From positions 1-34,375 of the forward strand of contig JALWTY010000294.1 in assembly GCA_026993265.1 (NCBI GenBank): a stretch of DNA of 34,375 nucleotides, in the 5' to 3' direction. A program made the position numbers and the translations under genes. The DNA comes from Desulfobacterales bacterium (GTDB lineage Bacteria; Desulfobacterota; Desulfobulbia; Desulfobulbales; JAJRZW01). Below are positions 26,715 through 34,375 of this stretch, piece after piece. Position 1 is the stretch's first letter. Each line of letters starts with the position of its first letter. The notes under the pieces were generated by a model that saw only the letters and a program-made list of their open reading frames with translations, did no database searches and was not told where the DNA came from.

Positions 26715-29429
26715 ATGGACGTCATCACCACCCATAAAAACGCCGATTTCGACGCCCTGGCCGCAGCGGTCGCGGCGAGAAGGCTGCACCCGAAGGCGGT
26801 GATATCCTTTCCCGGCTCGCTGGAGAAACCGGTGCGCGAATACCTCGCCACCATGCCCTCTCCGCCCGAGTTCCGCCGGGCCCGGACCATAGATCCGGAA
26901 AAGATCCGCCGCCTGATCGTGGTCGATACCCGCCAGAGCGGCCGGATCGGGATGTTCGCCCGCTGCCTCGACCGGTCCGGGGTCACGGTGTACCTCTACG
27001 ACCACCACCCGGAAAGCGGCGGCGCGATCCGCGGCCACCACGAGGAGGTCCGGCCGCTCGGGGCCACCGCCACCCTGTTCTGCCAGCTCTTCCGGGAACG
27101 GGGCATCACCCCGGACCCCTTCGAGGCGAGCCTCCTCTACCTCGCCATCCACGAGGACACCGGCTCGTTCACCTTCGAGTCCACCACCGCGGCCGACCTC
27201 GAGGCCGCGGCCTGGCTCCTCGGCCACGGCGCCGACCAAGCCGGTCCGGCCCGTTTCCTGAGCCGGGAGATGGACTCCCGCCAAGTGCGGCTGCTCAACG
27301 AGCTCCTCGAGGCCCTGACCACCTACACCATCAACCAGGTCACGGTCAACCTCGCCCGGATCGAGCTGCACGAGTACGTGGACGAGTTCGCGGTCATCGT
27401 CCGCCGGCTTATGGACATGGAGAACCTGGACAACCTCTTCGCCCTGGCCCGGATGGGGGAACGGACCTACCTCATCGCCAGAAGCCGGGTGGCCGAGGTC
27501 AACGCCGGCCGCATCGCCACCGAGTTCGGCGGCGGCGGCCATGCCGAGGCGGCCAGCGCCTCGGTCCGCGACATGACCCTGATCGAGGCCGAGGAACGGC
27601 TGCTCGCCATTCTCTCCCGCCAGGTCCGGCGGCCGGGCCGGGCCCGGGAGCTGATGAGCGCCCCGCCCATAACCACCCGGCCGGACAAGCCCATCCGCCT
27701 GGCCAACCGCAAGATCGACCGCTACAACATCACCGTGCTCCCGGTGGTGGACGAAAAGGGCCGCATGCTGGGGATGATCTCCAGGCGGATGACCGGCAAG
27801 GCCATCTACCACGGCCTCGGCGACCGGCCGGTGAGCGAGTACATGAGCACCGAGTTCACCAGCGTGGGACCGGAGGCGGAGCTGGAGGAGATCCAGGAGA
27901 TCGTCGTCCGCCGGCGGCAGCGGTTCCTGCCGGTGGTGGAGAACGGCCGCCTGGCAGGCGTCATCACCCGCACCGATCTGCTCAACCTCATGGTGGACGA
28001 GCCGGTCGTCCGCCGCAAGCTGGCCCCGGACCCCGGCGCCGAGGCCGACCAGGGGGCAAAGGACCGCAACCTCACCCCGCTGCTTCTGGAGATGCACGAA
28101 CGGGAGACCATCCTCCTTCTGCGGCGGGTGGGGGAGATCGCGGCCCGGGCCGGGATGGAGGCCTTTGCCGTGGGCGGTTTCGTCCGCGACCTGCTCCTGC
28201 GGCGGCGCAACCTGGACCTCGACGTGGTGGTGGAGGGCGACGGCATCCGCCTGGCGGAGACGATCGCGGCCGAGCTCGGCGGCGAGGTCCGGGCCCACGA
28301 GAAGTTCAAGACCGCGGTGGTCAAGCTCCCGGACGGGAGCAAACTGGACGTGGCCACGGCCCGGCTCGAGTACTACGAGCACCCCGGAGCCATGCCCACG
28401 GTGGAAAAGAGCTCGATCAAGCTCGATCTCTACCGCCGGGACTTCACGGTCAACGCCATGGCCGTCCACCTGAACCCGGAACGCTTCGGCATCCTGGTGG
28501 ACTTCTTCAACTGTATGGGCGACCTGCGCGACCGCAAGATCCGGGTCCTCCACAACCTCAGCTTCGTCGAGGACCCCACCCGCATCTTCCGGGCGGTGCG
28601 CTTCGAGCAGCGCCTGGGCTTCACCATCGGCAGCCACACCCGGCGGCTGATAAAGAGCGCGGTGCGGATGGACCTGTTCGCCTCCCTGGCCGCGCCCCGC
28701 TCGGAGGAGGAGAAGAAACGCCGCAGCCGCATGGGTTTCCGTTTCTTCGGCGAGCTCAAGCACATCCTCTCCGAGGACGACCCGGTGCGGGCCATAAACC
28801 GCCTGGCCGGGTTCGACCTGCTCCGTTTCATCCACCCGGCCCTGGAGCTCGACCCCACCCTGCGCCGCATCCTCGACCACACCGCCCAGGCCCTGAACTG
28901 GCACCACCTCCTTTACCAGAACGAGACCGTGCGGCGCTGGTTCGTCTTCCTCCTCGCCCTGACCAGCCGGCTCACCATCAGGCAGGTGGAGCAGTTCTGC
29001 CGCAGCTTCGCGGTGCCGGAGAAACACAAAAAACCCCTGCTCGCCACCCGCAAACAGGTCTCCCGCATCCTGCGATCCTTTTCCCGCCGGCCGCCGGAAC
29101 GGCCGAGCGCCGTCCACCGGCTGCTCGCCCCCCTGGAGATCGAGGGGCTCCTCTTCCTCATGGGATTCGTCCACCGCCACGAGGCCAAGAAGGCGGTATC
29201 CAACCACGTGGCCTACCTCCGCCGGGTCAAACCGGAGCTCAACGGCGACGACCTCCTCGCCCTGGGATACCCCCCCGGGCCGGTGTACCGCCGCATCCTC
29301 GACCGCCTCCTCGCCGAACGGCTCGACGGCGTCCTCAAGAGCCGCGAGGACGAGATCGCCTTCCTGAGACGCCACTACCCGGTGGCGCGGTACAGGGGAC
29401 AGGGGACAGGGGACAGGAGACAGTCATGA
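26715..29429 (+). CDS. DHH phosphoesterase / CBS-pair / polyA-polymerase-type tRNA nucleotidyltransferase fusion
   Basis: N-terminal DHH family (MDVITTHKNADFDALAAAVAA, LYDHHPESGG, FGGGGHAEAAS), CBS pair (MISRRMTGKAI...VGPEAELEEIQEIVVRRRQRFLPVVENGRLAGVITRTDLL), NTase core (AVGGFVRDLLLRRRNLDLDVVVEGDG, RRDFTVNAMA, EDPTRIFRAVRFEQRLGF). Confidence 0.93.
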   Translation: MDVITTHKNADFDALAAAVAARRLHPKAVISFPGSLEKPVREYLATMPSPPEFRRARTIDPEKIRRLIVVDTRQSGRIGMFARCLDRSGVTVYLYDHHPESGGAIRGHHEEVRPLGATATLFCQLFRERGITPDPFEASLLYLAIHEDTGSFTFESTTAADLEAAAWLLGHGADQAGPARFLSREMDSRQVRLLNELLEALTTYTINQVTVNLARIELHEYVDEFAVIVRRLMDMENLDNLFALARMGERTYLIARSRVAEVNAGRIATEFGGGGHAEAASASVRDMTLIEAEERLLAILSRQVRRPGRARELMSAPPITTRPDKPIRLANRKIDRYNITVLPVVDEKGRMLGMISRRMTGKAIYHGLGDRPVSEYMSTEFTSVGPEAELEEIQEIVVRRRQRFLPVVENGRLAGVITRTDLLNLMVDEPVVRRKLAPDPGAEADQGAKDRNLTPLLLEMHERETILLLRRVGEIAARAGMEAFAVGGFVRDLLLRRRNLDLDVVVEGDGIRLAETIAAELGGEVRAHEKFKTAVVKLPDGSKLDVATARLEYYEHPGAMPTVEKSSIKLDLYRRDFTVNAMAVHLNPERFGILVDFFNCMGDLRDRKIRVLHNLSFVEDPTRIFRAVRFEQRLGFTIGSHTRRLIKSAVRMDLFASLAAPRSEEEKKRRSRMGFRFFGELKHILSEDDPVRAINRLAGFDLLRFIHPALELDPTLRRILDHTAQALNWHHLLYQNETVRRWFVFLLALTSRLTIRQVEQFCRSFAVPEKHKKPLLATRKQVSRILRSFSRRPPERPSAVHRLLAPLEIEGLLFLMGFVHRHEAKKAVSNHVAYLRRVKPELNGDDLLALGYPPGPVYRRILDRLLAERLDGVLKSREDEIAFLRRHYPVARYRGQGTGDRRQS
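29391..29423. repeat. Heptamer tandem array, GGACAGG family, at the 3' end of the NTase-fusion gene
   Basis: acagggg acagggg acagggg acaggag acag; encodes the tail YRGQGTGDRRQS. Confidence 0.88.
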
Positions 29430-29449
29430 ATCCGTGAGTGGTCGAGACA

Positions 29450-29480
29450 GATTAGGGGTTTAGGGGGTTAGGGGCTTGGT
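29450..29480. repeat. Degenerate heptamer array, GGTTTAG-like
   Basis: gattagg ggtttag ggggtta ggggctt ggtgatt: weaker 7-nt periodicity. Confidence 0.5.
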
Positions 29481-29531
29481 GATTCAGAGCATTAACCATG
29501 CAAACGGCCGCGGCCGAAGGCCGCATCCGCT

Positions 29532-29568
29532 TACCGGCTTCCGGCTTCCGGCTTCTGACTTCTGAAAA
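29532..29568. repeat. Heptamer tandem array, CAGAAGC/CGGAAGC family (reverse orientation)
   Basis: accggct tccggct tccggct tctgact tctgaaa. The reverse complement matches the array at 21569. Confidence 0.8.
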
Positions 29569-29608
29569 CGCCCCGCAAGGGCGCCTCGTCATCAGGGAGA
29601 AAAACGAC

Positions 29609-30232
29609 ATGCGTCACAGGATACTGGAGTTTCTTCTGCTCACCCCGCCGTTTCTCCTGGCGATCACCTTTCACGAGTTCGCCCACGGTTACGCGGCCTT
29701 CCGCCTGGGCGACACCACCGCCCGCGACGCGGGCCGGCTGAGCATGAACCCCTTGCGCCACCTGGACCCTATCGGGGTCATCGCCTTCTTCATCGTCAAG
29801 ATCGGCTGGGCCAGACCGGTGCCGGTGAACCCGGCCAGGCTGAACAACCCGGCCCGGGACATGCTCTACGTCTCCCTGGCCGGTCCGGCGGCCAACCTCC
29901 TGCTCGCCGCGGCCAGCGCCGCGGTTCTCAGAATGCTTGCGCTCACGGCCGGAATCCTGCCGCAATCCTTCGTGTACCCGGCGGTGAACATGGCCGCGGC
30001 CTCGGTGTGGATAAACATCGTGCTCGCGGTCTTCAACCTGGTGCCGATCCCGCCGCTGGACGGCAGCGAACTCCTCATGCGCATCCTGCCCGCGGACCTG
30101 GCCCGGGGCTACGCCCGGCTTGCGCCCTTCGGCTTCATTATCCTCCTTGTCCTCTTTTACACCGGGATCCTGCCGCGGCTGCTCGCCCCCTTCCTGAACC
30201 TCGCCGATCAGCTCGTGCGGGCGAGCCTGTGA
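29609..30232 (+). CDS. Site-2 protease family (M50) membrane metalloprotease
   Basis: MRHRILEFLLLTPPFLLAITFHEFAHGYAAFRLGD (HExxH-type HEFAH), AGPAANLLLA, NLVPIPPLDGS. Start set at 29609; ORF-track extension to 29498 translates the heptamer repeat. Confidence 0.92.
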   Translation: MRHRILEFLLLTPPFLLAITFHEFAHGYAAFRLGDTTARDAGRLSMNPLRHLDPIGVIAFFIVKIGWARPVPVNPARLNNPARDMLYVSLAGPAANLLLAAASAAVLRMLALTAGILPQSFVYPAVNMAAASVWINIVLAVFNLVPIPPLDGSELLMRILPADLARGYARLAPFGFIILLVLFYTGILPRLLAPFLNLADQLVRASL

Positions 30233-30275
30233 TGGACTCGTAAAAACGGCAGGATGCCGTTTTTACGAGTCCATC
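30231..30275. repeat. Perfect 21-bp palindrome (REP-like or terminator hairpin)
   Basis: GATGGACTCGTAAAAACGGCA-GGA-TGCCGTTTTTACGAGTCCATC; 21-bp perfect arms, 3-nt loop, overlaps the stop codon of the M50 gene. Confidence 0.92.
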
Positions 30276-30295
30276 TGTCATGAGGAGCAAACGAG

Positions 30296-31030
30296 ATGAG
30301 TGATCTGGAAAAAAACGCCGGCCACCGTTACTACCGCGAGACCATGTTCGACCGGGAACAGCTGATCGGACACCGGCGGCCCGGGATCGCCCCCGCCGCC
30401 CACACCAAAACGCTGCCGGAGGCGGAAAAACACAAGCTCACCCTGCCCGAAGGCCTGGACAACGGCCTCTGGCGGGCCCTGGCCCGGCGGCGCTCCCGCC
30501 GGCGTTACCGCAAGGAGCCCATAACCGATGCCGAGCTCGCGGCCCTGCTCTGGGCCGCCCAGGGGGTCACGGCCGAGGCCGGGCCCTTTCTCCTGCGCAC
30601 CGCGCCATCGGCCGGGGCCCTGCACCCGCTCGAGACCTACGTGGCCGCAAACCGGGTGGATGGCCTCGCCCCGGGCCTCTACCACCTGGACGTGCGCGGG
30701 TTCGCCCTGGAGCTGATGGAGGAAGGACACATCGGCGAACGGCTCGCCCGGGCCGCCATCCACCAGGAGTTCGTCAACCGGGCCGCGGCGGTGGTCGTGT
30801 TCTCGGCCGTGTTCCGCCGCTGCATGGCCAAGTACGGGGACCGGGCCATGCGCTACATCTGCATGGACGCGGGCCACGCCTGCGAGAACCTCCTGCTCGC
30901 GGCCGAGGACCTGGGCCTTGCCGCCTGTCCGGTGGCCGCCTTCTTCGACGCGGAGATGAACGGAATCGTCAATGCCGACGGGATCGAGGAGGGGGTTGTC
31001 TATCTGGCCGCGGTCGGAAGGCCGGAGTGA
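30296..31030 (+). CDS. SagB/ThcOx-family nitroreductase-type dehydrogenase
   Basis: ALARRRSRRRYRKEPITDAELAALLWAAQGVT...TAPSAGALHPLETYVAAN...AGHACENLLLAAEDLGL. Confidence 0.88.
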   Translation: MSDLEKNAGHRYYRETMFDREQLIGHRRPGIAPAAHTKTLPEAEKHKLTLPEGLDNGLWRALARRRSRRRYRKEPITDAELAALLWAAQGVTAEAGPFLLRTAPSAGALHPLETYVAANRVDGLAPGLYHLDVRGFALELMEEGHIGERLARAAIHQEFVNRAAAVVVFSAVFRRCMAKYGDRAMRYICMDAGHACENLLLAAEDLGLAACPVAAFFDAEMNGIVNADGIEEGVVYLAAVGRPE

Positions 31031-32000
31031 GCGACAGGGAGAGGAAGAAGACCACGTCCGGGGCGGTGTCCACGACGATGTCCTCGCTCATGCCCACCTC
31101 CAGAGCCGCTCCACCGGCGAAACGGTGGCGCAGCCCGTAGACGAGCACCCCGGAGTCCGCGCCCAGCTCGGTGAGGGCGCTGTGATAGTACGGCTGGCTG
31201 AACTCCGCCTGGACAACCGCCGACAACCGCGGCAAAAGGAAAAACTCGCATCCGGCCGCGGCAAAGAAGGCAACGTCCCGCCTGATCCCGTCGAGAACGC
31301 CGCCGCTGCCCGGGAAACTCACCCCGGCGCGGGCGGACCATTCCGCATCCCCCCGCCGGCCGGTCTCGCCCGCAAGCCACAGGGACAGGCCGGTGCCGCC
31401 GCCGGTGAAGTCCCCGGCCCTGCCGGTGGGCAGCCTGAGCGAGCCCCGCACCGCCGCGGCCGCGCCTGCCGCGCCCTCCCAGAACCGCCAGCCGCCGGTC
31501 AGCATGACATCGCCCAGGCCGGAGCTGCGCCGGTCGAGCCGGGCCAGTTCCCGGCCGTCTCTCCTGTAGGAAAACTCGAGCCGGTTACGCTCCCGCCCCG
31601 GCCGGCCGCCGTCGGGAAGCCCCCAGAAATCGTGCCAGTCCTCGATAAAGCCGTCGAGTCCGCCGCCGGAATGGCTTATCCAGGGGATCTCGGCCCCGGC
31701 CTCCAGGCCGCGGCCAAGGCCGTAACGCAGGGAAAGGATCGTCCGCACGGTCTCGCCGTCGATGACCACGGCCTCGTTGCCGGCGGCCGAGACGGTGAAA
31801 CTGTTGGCAACCGACGCCTCAAGGGAAAAACCGGCCTGGCCCGCCTCCATCACCCGGCCGCAGGCAAAAGCGCCCGGCTGGCGCGCCAGGGCAAAGGGAG
31901 AAAGGTTGCCGCCGCTGAAAGGAGCGGCCGCGGCCGGAACCGGGAGAAACGCGGCAACCAGGGCCGCGCCGGAAAGCAGGACACGGATCAGAAGGCCCAT
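30969..32000 (-). CDS. DUF3187-like outer membrane protein
   Basis: Signal peptide, NLSPFALARQPGAFA...EASVANSFT, repeated amphipathic beta strands, RYGLGRGLEAGAEIPWISHSGGGLDGFIEDWHDFWGLPDGGR. Confidence 0.7.
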   Translation of the reverse strand: MGLLIRVLLSGAALVAAFLPVPAAAAPFSGGNLSPFALARQPGAFACGRVMEAGQAGFSLEASVANSFTVSAAGNEAVVIDGETVRTILSLRYGLGRGLEAGAEIPWISHSGGGLDGFIEDWHDFWGLPDGGRPGRERNRLEFSYRRDGRELARLDRRSSGLGDVMLTGGWRFWEGAAGAAAAVRGSLRLPTGRAGDFTGGGTGLSLWLAGETGRRGDAEWSARAGVSFPGSGGVLDGIRRDVAFFAAAGCEFFLLPRLSAVVQAEFSQPYYHSALTELGADSGVLVYGLRHRFAGGAALEVGMSEDIVVDTAPDVVFFLSLSLTPAFRPRPDRQPPPRSRRH

Positions 32001-33421
32001 TTATATTCCATGAAAATACGGTCGCTTGCGCCGATGTCACTGAAGGCGATCTGGTCGCCGGCCTGGTACAGCACCGCGCCGATGGTGACAGTGGCGTGGT
32101 CGGAGAGGTCGTAATCCACCTGCAGCCGTTCAAAGGCGCCGTCCTCGGCGTGGGTTCCGAACACGGTGCAGAGGATTTTCACGGTTACGGTGTCGTTGGC
32201 ATAATCGCGGCTCGCCAGGAAAGCGGTCTGGAGCAGGTCGCGCCGGGCATGGTCCGGCGCCTGCCGCATGCGGTCGTCGAATCCGGCGATGTGGCGGTTG
32301 ACGCTTTCAAGCGACAGCACGGTCTCGGAAAAACCGGTGTACTCGAGCCCGGCCATCAAGTCGAACCGCTCGAACTCCCCGCCCGGGACCGTAGCGAACC
32401 GGAGCCCGCGCCACCAGGCGGCCTCGGCCTTGACCAGCCAGTTGCCGGACGCCAGGTTGGCGGTCATCCCGGTCATGGATACGCGGTCGTGCACCAGCCT
32501 GGCCGCACCCGATTCGAGGCTCACATGGCCCCTCGGGTCGAATATCCAGGCTTGGTAAGCGGAGAAATCCCAGCCGCGGAAAAGGCCGTTTGCGGCCAGA
32601 CCGTACTGCTGGTTGTGGCGGGAAAAGTCAGAGGGAACCTCTTCGGGCGGCGCGGGCGCGTTTCCCGGATAGAACTCGCTGTTGTAGACCGGAACCTTGT
32701 CGAAACGGACCTCGTGAATGACGATACCGCTCAGGTTCCAGTCACCGGCATAGTAGTCGAGTTTGCTCATGGTCACCGGCAGGCGGCGGTATTTTATATC
32801 GGTCATGCCCGGAGTGCGGTTGTCGAGCGGGTTCAGCACGTCGGTGACCCGGACGTTGTCCGCCTTGCCCCAGACCACCACCTGGCGGCCCGCCTTGAGG
32901 TCGAGGCTGCCGGTAAGGCTGCCCGAGATGTAAGCCTCGTCGACCTCAAGCTCCTTTTCGTATTCGTCAAGAAATCCATCCGCGTACTGATCGCGGCCCT
33001 GGAGTTCCCAGGCCGCGTCGTAGAAGCCGTGGCCGCTCAGCCTTGCCCGCCACCGGTCTCCCTTCAGGTCAACGCCCGCGGCCAGGGTGAGCTTCAGCAT
33101 GGAAAGCCCGCGGTAATCGGTTTCCCCCGCTTCCGGGGCGTGATGGGCGTAGTTCCACGACCCGGCAAGGGAAACCGAACCAAAGGGATCGAGCCATTGC
33201 GGCAACCGTTTTTCCTCAACCGCCGCCCCCACATCTTCCCCGCCGGAATCACCGAACCCGGACAACACCTCGTCGAGCCCCGCATCCGGAGCCTGGCCCG
33301 CGGCCTCTTCCGCCGGGGCGTCGAAACCGGAGAGCGCGTCGGCAAGCTCGTCGGCCGCGGCCGCGCCCTGCCACAGGAACGCGGTCAGCGCCGCCGCGAT
33401 GAATGCGCCTTTAACGCCCAT
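31988..33421 (-). CDS. DUF1302-like outer membrane beta-barrel protein
   Basis: Signal peptide, GSWNYAH..., RQVVVWGKADNVRVTDVLNPLDNRTPG, ends with aromatic EYKWAF typical of OM barrels; overlaps the DUF3187-like gene by 13 nt. Confidence 0.7.
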   Translation of the reverse strand: MGVKGAFIAAALTAFLWQGAAAADELADALSGFDAPAEEAAGQAPDAGLDEVLSGFGDSGGEDVGAAVEEKRLPQWLDPFGSVSLAGSWNYAHHAPEAGETDYRGLSMLKLTLAAGVDLKGDRWRARLSGHGFYDAAWELQGRDQYADGFLDEYEKELEVDEAYISGSLTGSLDLKAGRQVVVWGKADNVRVTDVLNPLDNRTPGMTDIKYRRLPVTMSKLDYYAGDWNLSGIVIHEVRFDKVPVYNSEFYPGNAPAPPEEVPSDFSRHNQQYGLAANGLFRGWDFSAYQAWIFDPRGHVSLESGAARLVHDRVSMTGMTANLASGNWLVKAEAAWWRGLRFATVPGGEFERFDLMAGLEYTGFSETVLSLESVNRHIAGFDDRMRQAPDHARRDLLQTAFLASRDYANDTVTVKILCTVFGTHAEDGAFERLQVDYDLSDHATVTIGAVLYQAGDQIAFSDIGASDRIFMEYKWAF

Positions 33422-33425
33422 CCGC

Positions 33426-34235
33426 CTACATCCCCTTTTCCAGCCTGCGGACCGTGAACATGGAGTCTGGCAGGTTCTGGTTGAAACGCACGTTGGAATA
33501 CTCCATCACCGTCCGGTGCAAGGTGTGGCGGTTCTTGGTGGTCTTCATGTGCAGTTCGGTTGCGATCCACACCCCGTCTATCTTTCTTATCCCGCGGTTC
33601 TCCTGGTATTTTATCTTCTTTCCCTCCTTGAGCCAGTGCACTGCCCGCACCCCCATGAAGATGTCCTGGCGGATGAAGAGCACCGATTTCAGGTAGCCGT
33701 AGCGGTCCTCCACCGCCCGGCTCACCGGAACCGCCTCGATGAGCCAGACACGGTGGCCGTTCACCTCGCCTTCCTTGATAAGCCGGTACTTCCACTCGTC
33801 CAGCACCCGGCGGGTCATGTCGGCGTAGGAGAAATCCGAGCCCATGAACGAGGAGGACTTGTCCGAGGTGGCGATGCGCTTGGTCTTGTGCAGGTCCGGC
33901 AGGTAGAGCCACTGGTCGTCGTCGCGGCCGCCCTCGTAGTAGTCATAGGTGAGAAAGGCGGTGTCGCGGACGTCGGCGGGCGAGAGGAAGAACTGCATCT
34001 TCCAGGTGTCGCGGCCCTTGTCCTTGACAAAAACCTTCATCTTCCGGACCCGTTTGTGATTCAGGCGGTCGATGAGGATCATCTTCACGTCTGCGGTCAT
34101 GTTGTCGCCGTCGTCGCGGGCGTCGACCTTTTCCATGATCCCGCGGGCGGAAAGGGCGGCCGCGGGCCGGGCCGCGGCAAAGAGAACGAGGAGCAGGGCC
34201 GCGAAAACGATAGCAGTTGGCGCGTGTCTTTTCAT
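33426..34235 (-). CDS. Outer membrane lipoprotein-sorting protein (LolA-like)
   Basis: Signal peptide (MKRHAPTAIVFAALLLVLFAAARPAAA), DVKMILIDRLNHKRVRKMKVFVKDKG...FFLSPADVRDTAFLTYDY...DDQWLYLPDLHKTKRIATSDKSSSFMGSDFSYADM. Confidence 0.88.
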   Translation of the reverse strand: MKRHAPTAIVFAALLLVLFAAARPAAALSARGIMEKVDARDDGDNMTADVKMILIDRLNHKRVRKMKVFVKDKGRDTWKMQFFLSPADVRDTAFLTYDYYEGGRDDDQWLYLPDLHKTKRIATSDKSSSFMGSDFSYADMTRRVLDEWKYRLIKEGEVNGHRVWLIEAVPVSRAVEDRYGYLKSVLFIRQDIFMGVRAVHWLKEGKKIKYQENRGIRKIDGVWIATELHMKTTKNRHTLHRTVMEYSNVRFNQNLPDSMFTVRRLEKGM

Positions 34236-34309
34236 GATTTCCCTCCGGTCGGGGTTGAAGTGTTGCAAGTGATTACGGGGGTGCTCCTTCGCATGCCGAA
34301 TCCGCAACC

Positions 34310-34375
34310 TTACGCATCGGGTATCTGGTTGCAGGGCGCCCCGGATGCAAGGAAGAAGCCCGCGCCGCGTACTAG
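34310..34375 (-). CDS. Possible 3' end of an upstream operon gene entering from the right edge
   Basis: Open minus-strand frame from the window edge, LVRGAGFFLASGAPCNQIPDA*, ending 74 nt before the LolA-like start. Too short to identify. Confidence 0.2.
   Translation of the reverse strand, partial: LVRGAGFFLASGAPCNQIPDA

Noticed and set aside
25548-29375. 1275-aa minus-strand ORF antisense to rpsU, xerC/D and the NTase fusion
   Set aside because: Lies opposite three well-supported genes. Composition (rich in G, E, H, V, A, D) is typical of antisense frames in high-GC DNA, and no domains are recognisable.
30296-31030. RiPP (thiazole/oxazole-modified peptide) cluster based on the SagB-type dehydrogenase
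   Set aside because: No YcaO cyclodehydratase, precursor peptide or exporter in the neighbourhood; many SagB-like oxidoreductases are orphan.
32096-33457. 453-aa plus-strand ORF opposite the DUF1302-like gene
   Set aside because: Antisense shadow; the minus-strand frame has a signal peptide and beta-barrel pattern while this one does not.

Overview
High-GC bacterial chromosomal window, probably from a deltaproteobacterial-type (Desulfobacterota) genome; this taxonomic guess rests on gene content only. It is mostly housekeeping and envelope genes. From left to right: (1) a FliK-C-like CDS truncated at the left edge, and a response-regulator/GAF/histidine-kinase hybrid. (2) A YeeE/YedE-type sulfur transporter divergent from a TusA / DsrE-like / DsrE-like / 57-aa ORF cluster. 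(3) A PstS-like binding protein next to a methyl-accepting chemotaxis protein. (4) A tightly overlapping minus-strand type II secretion operon, E-F-H-J-I-K-L-M-C-D, with no major pseudopilin GspG visible and a 111-aa unknown ORF coupled to gspD. (5) A HIT protein, MobB with a C-terminal extension, MobA, a small multihaem cytochrome, SerS, Ddl, a GlcD-like FAD oxidase, RpsU, a XerC/D recombinase, a DHH-CBS-nucleotidyltransferase fusion, an M50 protease and a SagB-type nitroreductase. (6) A minus-strand DUF3187-like / DUF1302-like / LolA-like outer-membrane cluster running off the right edge. The most unusual non-gene signal is a set of six short degenerate tandem arrays, all with a 7-nt period, at gene boundaries between about 21.5 and 29.6 kb. 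Two of them form the C-terminal coding tails of ddl and the nucleotidyltransferase. There is also a perfect 21-bp palindrome at 30231-30275. I see no CRISPR array, rRNA, tRNA, prophage or transposase. I cannot confirm a wholly novel system; the best candidates for follow-up are the sulfur-relay cluster with the 57-aa ORF, the heptamer arrays, and the T2SS-coupled unknown ORF.
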